From positions 1-42,505 of the forward strand of contig CAYJWS010000004.1 of assembly GCA_964373925.1 (NCBI GenBank): a stretch of 42,505 nucleotides of DNA, given 5' to 3'. This document shows, piece after piece, positions 7,793-16,185 of this stretch; the first letter of the stretch is position 1, and each line of letters starts with the position of its first letter. The position numbers and the translations under genes are program-made. The DNA comes from CAYJWS01 sp964373925 (GTDB lineage Bacteria > Patescibacteriota > Patescibacteriia > Buchananbacterales > GWA2-38-13). Below the pieces are notes generated by a model. That model was not told where the DNA came from. It saw only the letters and a program-made list of their open reading frames with translations, and did not search any database.

Positions 7793-8329
7793 AAAAGATG
7801 TTTTTTCGATATTTTAAATTATACCATAAAATCAACGATTTTAAAAACAATTCTAAAAATTGCGCTATAAAATTTTATGTATGAAACACATTTGTAACCC
7901 CTAGCAAAGCTATGGGGTATCTAAAATTAATCTTCATTCCCCGTAGCTAACCTATCCCACTTCTCCGCCAGCTGGCGAATTCGGGGGATTCCCTCATATT
8001 TTCATCTCCCGATAGCTATCGGGAGTATTCAGCGGAGGGGAATAAAAATTTGAAAACAAGCCTAGTATATGCTATTATACTTATGAGAGTTTCGAGCTAA
8101 AAATCGAAATTTTATTGGTTTTATTTCCCTCCGCTGAATACCCCACAGCTCTGCTGCGGGGATTAAAGCGAAAAGGGAACCCTGAACGAAGTCCTCGAGT
8201 GTAACCGACTTCTCGGCCATGAGCCCTTTCATCCTGAGCTTGTCTCTATCTCGAGTCGACATCGAGAGACAAGGTCGAAGGATCGAAGCCGAATGGGAGG
8301 GCGAAGTTGAAGGGTGTTAATTTTTACCT
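7793..8329. repeat. repeat-filled leader region before gyrB
   Basis: No gene is supported. It holds a CCGCCAGCTGGCG-type palindrome (about 7964-7980) and CCCGATAGCTATCGGG at 8008-8023. A wide inverted repeat has ATTCAGCGGAGGG at 8027-8039 paired with CCCTCCGCTGAAT at 8128-8139. Copies of the CCTGAGCTTGTC / TCGAGTCGACATCGAG family lie at 8232-8285. Confidence 0.6.
8050..8078 (+). promoter_or_regulatory. possible promoter upstream of gyrB
   Basis: TTGAAA (8050-8055), 17 bases, TATTAT (8073-8078). It lies inside the loop of the 8027-8139 inverted repeat, about 250 bases before gyrB, so assigning it to gyrB is uncertain. Confidence 0.4.
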
Positions 8330-10399
8330 ATGCCAAAACAGCAAAAACCTCAAAGCCAAGAATATACTTCAAAACACATTACCGTTTTAGAGGGGCTTGA
8401 GCCGGTGCGAAAACGCCCGGGCATGTATATTGGAAATACCGCGACAGAGGGCCTGCATCACCTTGTTTGGGAAGTGGTTGATAACTCCATTGACGAAGCC
8501 ATGGCGGAAAAATGCGATAGAATAGTTGTTACGCTTCTCCCAGACGGAATGGTATCAGTGGAAGACAACGGACGCGGCATACCAGTAGATATCCATCCAA
8601 AAGTAAAAAAATCCGCTCTTGAGGTGGTGCTTACCAAGCTTCATGCCGGAGCAAAATTCGGCGATGGCGGGTACAAGGTATCTGGCGGACTGCATGGAGT
8701 AGGAGTTTCGGTTGTCAACGCGCTCTCGGAATATCTCAAAGCGGAGGTAAAAAGAGAGGGTAAGCTGTGGCTGCAGGAATACAAACGAGGCAATCCGCAA
8801 AAAAACGTAAAAGCTATTGGAAAGGCGCAAGGAACAGGCACAACCATAACATTCAAGCCGGACACACAAGTATTCACTGTTCTAGATTTTAACCTTGAGA
8901 CTATTCTCAACCACCTGCGCCAGCAAGCGTATCTCACAAAAGGCGTTACGATTATCGTGCAAGACTACAGGGACTCCAAGAAAAAATCAGATTATACTTT
9001 TTATTTTGAAGGAGGAATAAAATCATACGTGAGGCACCTCAACGCGAAACATGAGCCGATTAACGAAAATATTTTCTACATCAATAAGGAAGAAGACCAT
9101 GTAAAAGTTGAAATATCGCTCCAATACTCAAGCGAATTTAAGGAAACTCTTTTTTGCTTCGCAAATAACATCTTCAACTTGGAAGGCGGAATGCATCTGG
9201 CAGGATTTAAAAGCGCTCTTACCAGAACCATAAACAGCTATGCCAAAAAACAAAATCTCATTAAAGAAAAAGACGGTGGCCTTACCGGCGACGACGTGCG
9301 CGAGGGACTTACTGCTGTTATCAGCGTAAAAGTTATCAACCCTCAGTTTGAAGGCCAGACCAAGGCAAAGCTTGGAAACGTAGAAGTAAAAGGAGCAGTT
9401 GAAACGGTTTTTTCAGCGGCTTTCATGGCATTTCTTGAAGAGCACCCCAAAGATGCAGAAAAAATTATTTCAAAGTGTTTTCTTGCTGCGCGCGCCCGTA
9501 TTGCCGCGAGATCGGCGAGAGAGAGCGTCTTGCGAAAAGGCGCGTTGGAAGGATTCGCGCTTCCGGGAAAGCTGGCAGACTGCTCAACGAAAGATCCAAA
9601 AGCAAGCGAACTCTTTTTGGTTGAGGGAGACTCTGCCGGAGGCTCCGCAAAGCAGGGAAGAAATAGGGAATTTCAGGCAATACTTCCATTGCGGGGGAAA
9701 ATTTTAAACGTGGAAAAAGCCCGGCTCGACAAGATGCTTGCCAACAACGAAATAAAGTCACTCATTATTGCACTTGGCACAAATGTCGGAGAGCAATTTA
9801 ATATTAATGATCTGCGATACGACAAAATAGTTATTATGACTGATGCTGATGTTGACGGCTCGCATATCCGCACGCTCTTGCTCACCCTCTTTTTCCGCTA
9901 CTTCCCTGACCTTATCTATAAAGGGCATATCTACATAGCCCAACCGCCGCTCTATAAAGTTTCTTTTGGAAAAGAATTCCGATATGCCTACAATGACGCG
10001 GAGCTTGAAAAAGCAAAGAAGGAAATTCTCGCCATAAAAGAAAAAAGGCAGGAAACAAGAAATCAAGGAAACAAAAAATCAAACCAGCCCAAGGCTGGTC
10101 CGCCTCCCGTTCAGGGTCTGAGGACCCCTCAGGGTCTCGAACGACGGGCGGAAACAGAATCAGAAGGTGGCGAAGAGGCAAAACTTGATATCCAAAGATA
10201 CAAAGGCTTAGGAGAAATGAACCCGCAGCAGCTGTGGGAAACAACCATGGATCCTCAATTCCGCTTTATGAAACAGGTGGCGGTTGACGATGCCGAAAAG
10301 GCAAATGAAATTTTTGATATACTCATGGGCTCCGAAGTAGAGCCAAGGAGAAATTTTATACAAACTCACGCCAAAGGCGTTAAGAACTTGGATATATAA
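8330..10399 (+). CDS. gyrB: DNA gyrase subunit B
   Basis: This 689-residue ATPase subunit of gyrase drives negative supercoiling together with GyrA (not in the window). The GHKL ATPase motifs are VVDNSIDEA, EDNGRGIP and the GLHGVGVSVVNALS glycine loop. The transducer domain contains an LTAVISVK segment. The TOPRIM domain has VEGDSAGGSAKQGR near residue 432 and DADVDGSHIRTLL near residue 504. The C terminus has RYKGLGEMNPQQLWETTMDP, typical of type II subunits. Between TOPRIM and that motif lies a 69-base in-frame palindromic insert (about residues 585-607) with no counterpart in the family. ParE is a possible alternative name, but IQRYKGLGEMN fits GyrB. Confidence 0.97.
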   Translation: MPKQQKPQSQEYTSKHITVLEGLEPVRKRPGMYIGNTATEGLHHLVWEVVDNSIDEAMAEKCDRIVVTLLPDGMVSVEDNGRGIPVDIHPKVKKSALEVVLTKLHAGAKFGDGGYKVSGGLHGVGVSVVNALSEYLKAEVKREGKLWLQEYKRGNPQKNVKAIGKAQGTGTTITFKPDTQVFTVLDFNLETILNHLRQQAYLTKGVTIIVQDYRDSKKKSDYTFYFEGGIKSYVRHLNAKHEPINENIFYINKEEDHVKVEISLQYSSEFKETLFCFANNIFNLEGGMHLAGFKSALTRTINSYAKKQNLIKEKDGGLTGDDVREGLTAVISVKVINPQFEGQTKAKLGNVEVKGAVETVFSAAFMAFLEEHPKDAEKIISKCFLAARARIAARSARESVLRKGALEGFALPGKLADCSTKDPKASELFLVEGDSAGGSAKQGRNREFQAILPLRGKILNVEKARLDKMLANNEIKSLIIALGTNVGEQFNINDLRYDKIVIMTDADVDGSHIRTLLLTLFFRYFPDLIYKGHIYIAQPPLYKVSFGKEFRYAYNDAELEKAKKEILAIKEKRQETRNQGNKKSNQPKAGPPPVQGLRTPQGLERRAETESEGGEEAKLDIQRYKGLGEMNPQQLWETTMDPQFRFMKQVAVDDAEKANEIFDILMGSEVEPRRNFIQTHAKGVKNLDI
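10082..10150. repeat. 69-bp nested palindrome inserted in gyrB
   Basis: ACCAGCC-caa-GGCTGGT is followed by a second palindrome with arms CCGCCTCCCGTTC and GAACGACGGGCGG, which encloses GGGTCTGAGGACCC. Length 69 is a multiple of three and all codons are open. The CAGCCCAAGGCTG core also occurs between genes at 16680-16700 and 20508-20530. Confidence 0.75.
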
Positions 10400-10477
10400 A
10401 CGCACTTTTTAATTTTATTTACAAATTTATTTAAAATTGATAATATAAAATCAAAACTTAGATTCTCAAGAAAAAAA

Positions 10478-10502
10478 CTCCAATGTTTGGAGCTTTTTTA
10501 TT
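10478..10502 (+). terminator. intrinsic terminator of gyrB
   Basis: CTCCAA-tgt-TTGGAG followed by CTTTTTTATT. Confidence 0.85.
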
Positions 10503-10514
10503 ATTAAAATTATG

Positions 10515-10543
10515 TTGACACGGGCAACGTTATATGATATAGA
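10515..10543 (+). promoter_or_regulatory. promoter of the 10584 gene
   Basis: TTGACA (10515-10520), 17 bases, TATAGA (10538-10543). Confidence 0.75.
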
Positions 10544-10557
10544 GTATAGTATTCGCA

Positions 10558-10571
10558 TGTTCTTTTTACAA
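10558..10571 (+). promoter_or_regulatory. boxA-like element
   Basis: TGTTCTTTTTACAA, a boxA-like sequence with one extra T. It starts about eight bases after the predicted transcription start and lies just before the ribosome binding site. Confidence 0.5.
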
Positions 10572-10583
10572 TCAGGAGGTGGT

Positions 10584-11033
10584 ATGAAAATAGAGTTTCA
10601 CGCAAAGTTGGTACAAAAAAAATTTCTAGTGGAATTTGGGGGATTTTTTCTTGTCCATATTCCCGAAAAAAACATAAAAAAACAATTCATGTTCTTTATA
10701 GCTCATACCGGATTGGAAAATCAAAGGATTATTGTTTGGAAAGATGATATACCACTTATTGATATTCAAGGGAATAATTATTCGCGGCTTGAAACAGAAA
10801 AAAAAGCTCTATTCCATATTATTAACAAGCTTATCATAAAGTATATCGCGGAATTGCTTGAAGATGCAAAAAGGTTAAAACAAAGGCTTGAACACATTTC
10901 TGTTATGGGATTTTCGGGAAGTGAAATTTCCATTCAAAATTTTATTGATCCTGATCAAATTTTTTACATACACAACACGAGCGAATCAAAAAATCCTGAA
11001 TTCCAAAAATTCATTTGCAAAGTGTGTTCGTAA
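10584..11033 (+). CDS. soluble protein of unknown function
   Basis: It encodes 149 residues beginning MKIEFHAKLVQKKF. The start is fixed by AGGAGGTGG at 10574-10582. There is no signal peptide or membrane segment. The N-terminal part is strand-rich; the middle (residues about 75-110) is a charged helix (FHIINKLIIKYIAELLEDAKRLKQRLEH) that could form a coiled coil. I do not recognise a family. It is a single-gene unit with a consensus promoter, a boxA-like leader and a strong terminator, so it is expressed independently. Confidence 0.7.
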   Translation: MKIEFHAKLVQKKFLVEFGGFFLVHIPEKNIKKQFMFFIAHTGLENQRIIVWKDDIPLIDIQGNNYSRLETEKKALFHIINKLIIKYIAELLEDAKRLKQRLEHISVMGFSGSEISIQNFIDPDQIFYIHNTSESKNPEFQKFICKVCS

Positions 11034-11040
11034 AACATAA

Positions 11041-11069
11041 AGAGCTGAAATATTTCAGCTCTTTTTTTT
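11041..11069 (+). terminator. intrinsic terminator
   Basis: AGAGCTGAAA-ta-TTTCAGCTCT followed by TTTTTTT. Confidence 0.92.
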
Positions 11070-11087
11070 ATGTGCTATGATACCTAT

Positions 11088-11837
11088 ATGATATTTCGAA
11101 AAAAAATAAAACCGCATCATTCCGCGCTCATAATAATTCTCATAGCTGTAAGCTTTGGAATGTTTTTTTATATTCACAGCCCAAAGGCGCAAAGATCAAC
11201 AAAATATGTTTTGTATGCTGTAAAAAATACGTTTTTCAAGATTCCTGAAAAAAAAATTACAGTGAAGCTCAATGTCCCCTACCATAGGCAGGAGCACGCG
11301 CTCTCATGCGAAATTGCGGCTCTCAAAATGGCATTGAACTTCTACGGAGTAAAAATTTCTGAATCCGAGCTTTTGGCAGAGCTTGCGTATGACACCAAGC
11401 TTCCAAGAAGTAAAGATAATATTTGGGGCGACCCTGACTTAGGCTTTGTGGGAAATATTAACGGGAACATTCCCAACCAGGGCTATGGAGTATACGAGCA
11501 ACCTATCGCGGATATTGCCTCAAAATTTAGAAAATCAAAAGCCTTAAAAAACGGCAGCCTTTCTAATATTCTCACGGAAGTCGCCGAAAAGCACCCCGTG
11601 ATTGTATGGGGAACGCTTGCTTCGGGAAAAGATATTTCTTGGAAAACAAAAGAAGGAAAATTCATCAAGGCCATATATGGCGAACATACTCGTGTAGTCA
11701 TTGGCTTTAGCGGAACAGTAAGCAATCCAAAATATATTATTTTTCGTGATCCAATATATGGCACAATAACAATGACAAAAAAAGAATTTTTAAAAGACTG
11801 GGCATTGTTAGGAAATAAAGCTGTTGTTGTGTATTAA
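11088..11837 (+). CDS. anchored C39-like cysteine peptidase
   Basis: This 249-residue protein has an N-terminal membrane anchor (residues about 12-29, SALIIILIAVSFGMFFYI). Its papain-like domain is of the peptidase C39_2 type, probably outside the cell. The likely triad is Cys74 in the SCEIAALKMALNFYG helix, His200 in GEHTRVVIGF and Asp221 in FRDPIYG; spacing and motifs fit the family. C39 domains cut double-glycine leaders or act as general cysteine peptidases; no ABC transporter is fused or adjacent, so the substrate is unknown. ATG at 11088 is preferred over one six codons earlier that lies in the terminator tail of the previous gene. Confidence 0.8.
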   Translation: MIFRKKIKPHHSALIIILIAVSFGMFFYIHSPKAQRSTKYVLYAVKNTFFKIPEKKITVKLNVPYHRQEHALSCEIAALKMALNFYGVKISESELLAELAYDTKLPRSKDNIWGDPDLGFVGNINGNIPNQGYGVYEQPIADIASKFRKSKALKNGSLSNILTEVAEKHPVIVWGTLASGKDISWKTKEGKFIKAIYGEHTRVVIGFSGTVSNPKYIIFRDPIYGTITMTKKEFLKDWALLGNKAVVVY

Positions 11838-11852
11838 TATAACTCCTCCCAA

Positions 11853-11989
11853 CCAGACTGTCCGACAACTGTCATTCCGCACTTGATGCGGAATCCAGAA
11901 AAAAATAAAATGGCTAATTTACTGGATCCCCCCGAAGCTTCGGGGAAATGACAATCTTAAATCATTTGGTTAGTTATCGGATGGTCTGG
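11853..11989. repeat. paired palindromic element with locus-specific arms
   Basis: Outer arms at 11853-11870 and 11972-11989 are near-perfect inverted copies (CCAGAC..TCCGA..AACT against AGTTATCGGATGGTCTGG). They enclose GTCATTCCGC..GCGGAATCCAG and CTGGATCCCCCCG..CGGGGAAATGAC. Confidence 0.75.
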
Positions 11990-12014
11990 GGACGTAATTA
12001 TAAAATTCATAATT

Positions 12015-12045
12015 AAAACCCCATGGATATTTCCACGGGGTTTTT
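12015..12045. terminator. bidirectional terminator between convergent genes
   Basis: AAAACCCCATGGA-tatt-TCCACGGGGTTTTT. Runs of A before and T after the stem allow use from the C39 side and from the guaB side. Confidence 0.85.
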
Positions 12046-12100
12046 CCTCCCAAATAAATCTTGAGAGGTGCGGTCTTTAAAATGAGAAAAAAATAAATAT

Positions 12101-13606
12101 TTACATTTCTTCAGGCTGATAATTTGGCGCTTCTTCGGTGATTTCCATGTCGTGCGGATGGGATTCTTCTACACCGGCAGGTGAAATCCGCCAAAATTGC
12201 GCCTTCTCTCTAAGCTCGTCAATAGTAGCGGCTCCTACTCCTCCCATGCCGCTTCGAAGTCCTCCGACAAATTGATTAATAACTCCTTCGAGCTCGCCCT
12301 TAAACGGCACAAGGCCTTCTATGCCTTCAGGAATAAGATGATTTTTTCCGGTATCGTTTTGGAAATACCTTTCGCGTGACGCTTTGTGCGCGTGCATTGC
12401 TCCAAGCGAACCCATACCGCGATACTTTTTCCATTGCCTATTTTTATAGAGCACGACGTGGCCGGGAGCTTCCTTCGTTCCCGCAAGTCTGTTTCCCATC
12501 ATAACCGAGTGGGCTCCGGCTCCAATCGCCTTGGGAATATACCCGGGGAATCGTATCCCGCCGTCCGCGCATATTGGCACTCCATGGCTCTGCGCGATTT
12601 GCGCGCAATTATATATTGCCGTGAGTTGCGGACACCCGGTACCCGCGACAACTCGAGTTGTACAGCTCGCTCCGGGACCCTGGCCGACCTTAATGCCATC
12701 GGCTCCGGCATCAATAAGCCTCTTTGCCGAGTCAGGCTCCGAAATATTCCCAACAACAACATCAAGCTCGCCATAGTGCTTTTTTATTTCAGCAAGAGTA
12801 TCAATGACAGGCCTTGAATCCGCGTGCGCCGTATCGATAACAACTACATCAACTCGCTCATTTACTAAAAGCTCAAGGCGCTCAAAAGCGCTTTTACCCA
12901 CTCCAATAGCGGCGCCAACTCTTAGCTGTCCTCTCTTATCAAGATTGTTGACATTAGAACTTCCGGAAATAATTCTCATGACATCGCTAAAAACATACAA
13001 CCCGGCAAGCTTGCCGTCATTATCCACTATTGGAAGCACTTTAATTTTATTTGCTTCCATAAGTTCATAGGCAGCTTCAAGCGATGTGCCGGCTTTTGCG
13101 GTGATGGGATCTTGCGTCATTACTTTTTTTGCGGTAAGCGTTCTGTCTCGGCAGAACTGAAAATTTGTGCTTGTGAGGACTCCCACGACTTTTTCACTTT
13201 TATCAACAACCGGGAAAGAATGAAAGTGCCTTCCCTTTTCCTCTGACTTTGCCACTATAGATTCAACGGTCTGGCTCTCATTTACAAAAATCGGCTTTTC
13301 AATCAAGCCATTCATGTGAAATTTGACTTTTGCAACTTGAGCTGCCTGTTCTTTGGGCGAGAGGTTTCTGTGGATAATTCCAATTCCGCCTAAAAGCGCG
13401 ATTTCAATCGCCATCTCGTATTCTGTCACAGTATCCATGGCGGCGCTGGCAATGGGAATTTTTAGGGGAACATTTCTTGAAAACCTTGATTCAACACATA
13501 CTTTCGTGGGCATAACTTCAGAATGCCCGGTGCGCAACTGTACGTCATCGTACGTCAATGCCAAAAAATCATCATTCATCTTCTTGAAGAAATCGTGCTT
13601 ATTCAT
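12101..13606 (-). CDS. guaB: inosine-5'-monophosphate dehydrogenase
   Basis: This 501-residue enzyme oxidises IMP to XMP with NAD, the committed step to GMP. The (beta/alpha)8 barrel begins LTYDDVQLRTGHSEV and ASAAMDTVTE. A pair of CBS domains is inserted (about residues 95-215, from KPIFVNESQTVESIV to FSDVMRIISG). The catalytic loop GPGASCTTRVVAGTGCPQ holds the active-site Cys. GGIRFPGYIPKAIGAGA and the mobile flap around YRGMGSLGAM are intact. The start follows AAAGGAG (minus strand); a further 12 codons upstream lie before that site and are rejected. It is a single gene with a consensus promoter. Confidence 0.98.
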   Translation of the reverse strand: MNKHDFFKKMNDDFLALTYDDVQLRTGHSEVMPTKVCVESRFSRNVPLKIPIASAAMDTVTEYEMAIEIALLGGIGIIHRNLSPKEQAAQVAKVKFHMNGLIEKPIFVNESQTVESIVAKSEEKGRHFHSFPVVDKSEKVVGVLTSTNFQFCRDRTLTAKKVMTQDPITAKAGTSLEAAYELMEANKIKVLPIVDNDGKLAGLYVFSDVMRIISGSSNVNNLDKRGQLRVGAAIGVGKSAFERLELLVNERVDVVVIDTAHADSRPVIDTLAEIKKHYGELDVVVGNISEPDSAKRLIDAGADGIKVGQGPGASCTTRVVAGTGCPQLTAIYNCAQIAQSHGVPICADGGIRFPGYIPKAIGAGAHSVMMGNRLAGTKEAPGHVVLYKNRQWKKYRGMGSLGAMHAHKASRERYFQNDTGKNHLIPEGIEGLVPFKGELEGVINQFVGGLRSGMGGVGAATIDELREKAQFWRISPAGVEESHPHDMEITEEAPNYQPEEM

Positions 13607-13662
13607 AACATATCTCCTTTTACAAAAAATTTTAAAGGGCAAAATTCGAAAAGAATAGTTAT

Positions 13663-13691
13663 ACTATAATCAAAAAAAACTGCGCTGTCAA
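13663..13691 (-). promoter_or_regulatory. guaB promoter
   Basis: On the minus strand TTGACA (13691-13686), 17 bases, TATAGT (13668-13663). A weak boxA-like TATTCTTTTCGAA (about 9 of 13 positions) follows at the predicted start. Confidence 0.8.
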
Positions 13692-14043
13692 CATTTCAAA
13701 AATGAAAAACCCCACACAATGTTTTATGTATGGGGTAATGATTGACACCGCCTCTCTTGTAAAAATTTACATCCGAGCATTTGTCAATCACATATTGTAT
13801 GAGGGAACAAACTCTTTATTGTTAAAAAAAACATATGGTTATTAGTTCCCTCTTCAGAAATTCCTTTCCATTTGTCATCCTGCCCTCGGCCATGAGCTTC
13901 TCTCGACCCTGAGCTTGTCTCCATCCCGAGTCGACATCGAGGACAAGACGAGGGGCAATGCAGAATGGAATTCATTTCAGGATCTCATTATTAGATTCTG
14001 AACCAAGTTCAGAATGACATGATACAAAAAATCTCTAAAAAGA
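13692..14043. repeat. repeat mosaic upstream of guaB
   Basis: No gene is supported. AACCCCACACAA..TGTATGGGGT forms a hairpin near 13710-13738. Divergent GTCATCC..GGATC halves and a GACCCTGAGCTTGTC / TCGAGTCGACATCGAGG patch fill 13873-14022, ending TTCAGAATGACATGA. Confidence 0.5.
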
Positions 14044-14337
14044 GGGCGAGACATATTCGCAATTGTTTAAAAACAAAAAGTGAGTCGTCTCGCCCAAAAA
14101 AGACACCACGCATCTTGTTTTTAAAAAACACCCTTGCGTTAGTCTTTCTAATATTGGAAAAATACTCTAAAAAACAAACTTATATTTTCAAATGGCGGAC
14201 AGAGATTTAATTGTTCGAAACACAGAGCTTTTTGTCCGCCAATATAAATATAAAGCTACCACAAAATAAAAATAAAATCAAGGAATGAAAAAATCAATAT
14301 CAATAAAAGTGAACGATCGTCTCATTTTATTGATATT
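14044..14337. other. four consecutive inverted repeats (possible RNA or protein-binding array)
   Basis: Four palindromes follow one another. (1) GGGCGAGAC 14044-14052 with GTCTCGCCC 14087-14095. (2) AAAAGAC..ACGCA 14098-14112 with TGCGT..GTCTTT 14135-14147. (3) TGGCGGACA 14193-14201 with TGTCCGCCA 14233-14241. (4) a 13-bp stem at 14296-14308 and 14325-14337. The first three have long loops of about 22-34 bases. A 63-codon frame across the first two has no ribosome binding site and is probably chance. Confidence 0.5.
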
Positions 14338-14348
14338 ACATTCTTACA

Positions 14349-14374
14349 AAAGAGCTCCTATCTTAGGAGCTCTT
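14349..14374 (-). terminator. pyrD terminator
   Basis: On the minus strand AGAGCTCCTA-aga-TAGGAGCTCT followed by TTTGT. Confidence 0.8.
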
Positions 14375-14382
14375 AACAGAAT

Positions 14383-15471
14383 TTATTTCTTGTGCATTTC
14401 GGAGATAGTTTGAATTCCATCCCGCTTCATATATTGAACAATTTCTTTGTTCAACTTTCGGATAAAGAAAGGGCCATTGTAAATGAGGCCGGTAAAAATC
14501 TGTATGAGGTGAGCGCCCATCTTGAGCATCAGATAAGCATTGTCAGCGCTCATTATTCCGCCACTTCCAATAATAACGATGCCTGGCAAGTAAGTGCGTA
14601 TGTACCGCACAAAAGAAAGAGACTTTTGAAAAAGCGGGCGTCCGCTCAACCCACCCATTTCATCTTGAGATTGAGATATACCTTCTCGAGAAAGCGTCGT
14701 GTTTGTCGCAATGATCCCCTGCACTCCCTGGTCCGAACATACTCTTAAAAGCTCATCAAGCGCCGGCCACGTAAGGTCCGGTGAGACTTTTACAAACACC
14801 GGAATGAGTTTTCTCTTTTTTTGTTCCGAGTATTCTCGCACCTCTCGCGTAAGCTCGTAAAGCAACTCATCAAGATATTTTTTGTCTTGAAGTTCGCGAA
14901 GCCCCGGCGTATTGGGAGAGCTCACATTGATGGCGATATAATCCGCAAAAGGAATAACTTTGCGCAGGGTAAAAATATAATCCTCGCAAGCTTTTTCAAG
15001 AGGGATAACCTTTGACTTTCCAATGCTTATGCCAAGAGGGATATTCAACCGGCTTGTATGTCCTATGCGCCGTGAAATAACTTCTGCGCCGTGATTGTTA
15101 AATCCCATGCGGTTTATCAGCGCCAGATCGTTTGGAAGGCGAAAAATTCTCGGCCGAGGGTTTCCTGCTTGTTCTTGGCTTGTTACTGTGCCTGTCTCAA
15201 TAAATCCAAATCCAAGCGCTTCCAAGCCTTGAAGCGCGACTGCGTTTTTATCAAACCCGGCCGCAAGCCCGATTGGATTGGAAAAATACATGCCCAAAAT
15301 CTCTTGTTCAAGGCGCAAGTTGTCAACACGTGTAAAGTTCTGAATTCTTGAAAACAAAAATTTTCTCTCCGGCAGTGCCTCTAAAAACTTCATTGCTTTT
15401 TCATGCGCTATTTCCGGATCATTTTTTGACAGATAAAAAAGTAAAGGCTTTGCCAACAATTTATACAGCAT
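14383..15471 (-). CDS. pyrD: dihydroorotate dehydrogenase (class 2, quinone-type)
   Basis: This 362-residue flavoenzyme oxidises dihydroorotate to orotate in pyrimidine synthesis. An N-terminal helical extension (MLYKLLAKPLLFYLSKNDPEIAHEKAMKFLEAL) marks class 2, the membrane-associated quinone-linked type. NPIGLAAGFDKNA, FGFIETGTVT and NPRPRIFRL are family motifs. NVSSPNTPGLRELQ carries the catalytic Ser of class 2, and IIGSGGIMSADNAYLMLKMGAHLIQIFTG binds the FMN phosphate. The start is set by AAAGGAG upstream of ATG at 15471. It is a single gene with promoter, boxA-like leader and terminator. No other pyr gene is in the window. Confidence 0.97.
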   Translation of the reverse strand: MLYKLLAKPLLFYLSKNDPEIAHEKAMKFLEALPERKFLFSRIQNFTRVDNLRLEQEILGMYFSNPIGLAAGFDKNAVALQGLEALGFGFIETGTVTSQEQAGNPRPRIFRLPNDLALINRMGFNNHGAEVISRRIGHTSRLNIPLGISIGKSKVIPLEKACEDYIFTLRKVIPFADYIAINVSSPNTPGLRELQDKKYLDELLYELTREVREYSEQKKRKLIPVFVKVSPDLTWPALDELLRVCSDQGVQGIIATNTTLSREGISQSQDEMGGLSGRPLFQKSLSFVRYIRTYLPGIVIIGSGGIMSADNAYLMLKMGAHLIQIFTGLIYNGPFFIRKLNKEIVQYMKRDGIQTISEMHKK

Positions 15472-15488
15472 AATACTCCTTTCTCTTT

Positions 15489-15501
15489 TTGTTAAAGAAC
15501 A
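15489..15501 (-). promoter_or_regulatory. boxA-like element, pyrD leader
   Basis: On the minus strand TGTTCTTTAACAA, 12 of 13 identical to the E. coli rrn boxA. It starts within a few bases of the predicted pyrD transcription start. Confidence 0.7.
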
Positions 15502-15510
15502 AAACTCAAG

Positions 15511-15540
15511 ATTATAATAGTAACAAAATATAACATGCAA
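15511..15540 (-). promoter_or_regulatory. pyrD promoter
   Basis: On the minus strand TTGCAT (15540-15535), 18 bases, TATAAT (15516-15511). It is back-to-back with the 15546 promoter. Confidence 0.65.
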
Positions 15541-15545
15541 AACAA

Positions 15546-15574
15546 TTGACAGAACCGAAATAACGTGCTATAGT
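15546..15574 (+). promoter_or_regulatory. promoter of the lysozyme-like gene
   Basis: TTGACA (15546-15551), 17 bases, TATAGT (15569-15574). A weak boxA-like TGTTCCGTTATAA follows at the predicted start. Confidence 0.8.
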
Positions 15575-15617
15575 AATTTGTTCCGTTATAAAAACCTTAT
15601 CAAGAGGAGAGTAAATC

Positions 15618-16055
15618 ATGATCTTTACAAAATTTTTTACAATCATTTTTCTTATCTTCTTTTCTTGCGTCGTGATTTCTGCTTCAGCTCCAACGTCTCG
15701 TTCATCTGCCTCAAACAGAAAACTGCTTCTTGATGCCATCTGCATAGTGGAATCAAACAATAATTCAAGCGCCATTGGAGATAATGGCAATAGCCGAGGG
15801 GCATACCAATGTACCGAAGCGGCGTGGCGCGACTCCGGCTATCCAGAGCCGTATCTTCCAAATGTTTGGGATGCGGCAAAAAGCCGCGAGGTGTGCCGCA
15901 GATACTGCGTAAGGTATGCGGGGAAAAACGCAACCGACCAGGCATGGGCGCGCACATGGAATGGCGGGCCTGCTGGACCAAAAAAGAAGGCAACGCTTGG
16001 CTATTGGAAAAAAGTAAAAAAGAAGATGGAAAATCTTAAAAACCAAAAAAAGTGA
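15618..16055 (+). CDS. secreted lysozyme-like / transglycosylase-like protein
   Basis: This 145-residue protein has a clear signal peptide (residues 1-23, cleavage near VVISASA). The mature part is a small lysozyme-fold domain. ICIVESNNNSSAIGDNGNSRGAYQC has Glu45 in the place of the catalytic Glu of goose-type lysozymes and SLT domains, and WARTWNGGPAG..GYWKKV is typical of the second half. Four cysteines (C42, C64 and two in EVCRRYCVR) could form disulfides outside the cell. The tail is Lys-rich. The start follows AGAGGAGAG. Peptidoglycan cleavage, of its own or a host cell wall, is inferred. It has its own promoter and terminator. Confidence 0.78.
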   Translation: MIFTKFFTIIFLIFFSCVVISASAPTSRSSASNRKLLLDAICIVESNNNSSAIGDNGNSRGAYQCTEAAWRDSGYPEPYLPNVWDAAKSREVCRRYCVRYAGKNATDQAWARTWNGGPAGPKKKATLGYWKKVKKKMENLKNQKK

Positions 16056-16076
16056 GATTTCTCACCATCTGTGTCG

Positions 16077-16111
16077 AGCCGTCCCTTAAACTTCAAGGGA
16101 CGGCTTTTTAA
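16077..16111 (+). terminator. intrinsic terminator
   Basis: AGCCGTCCCTT, a seven-base loop, AAGGGACGGCT, then TTTTAATT. Confidence 0.92.
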
Positions 16112-16185
16112 TTGATAAAATTGTAATTTTATTATAATGTTATTGATATTGGGATAAAAATAAAAAATCATAAACTTCTTGACTT

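Noticed and set aside
14019..14210. 63-codon basic open frame
   Set aside because: It covers two of the long-loop palindromes, lacks a ribosome binding site and starts inside a repeat.
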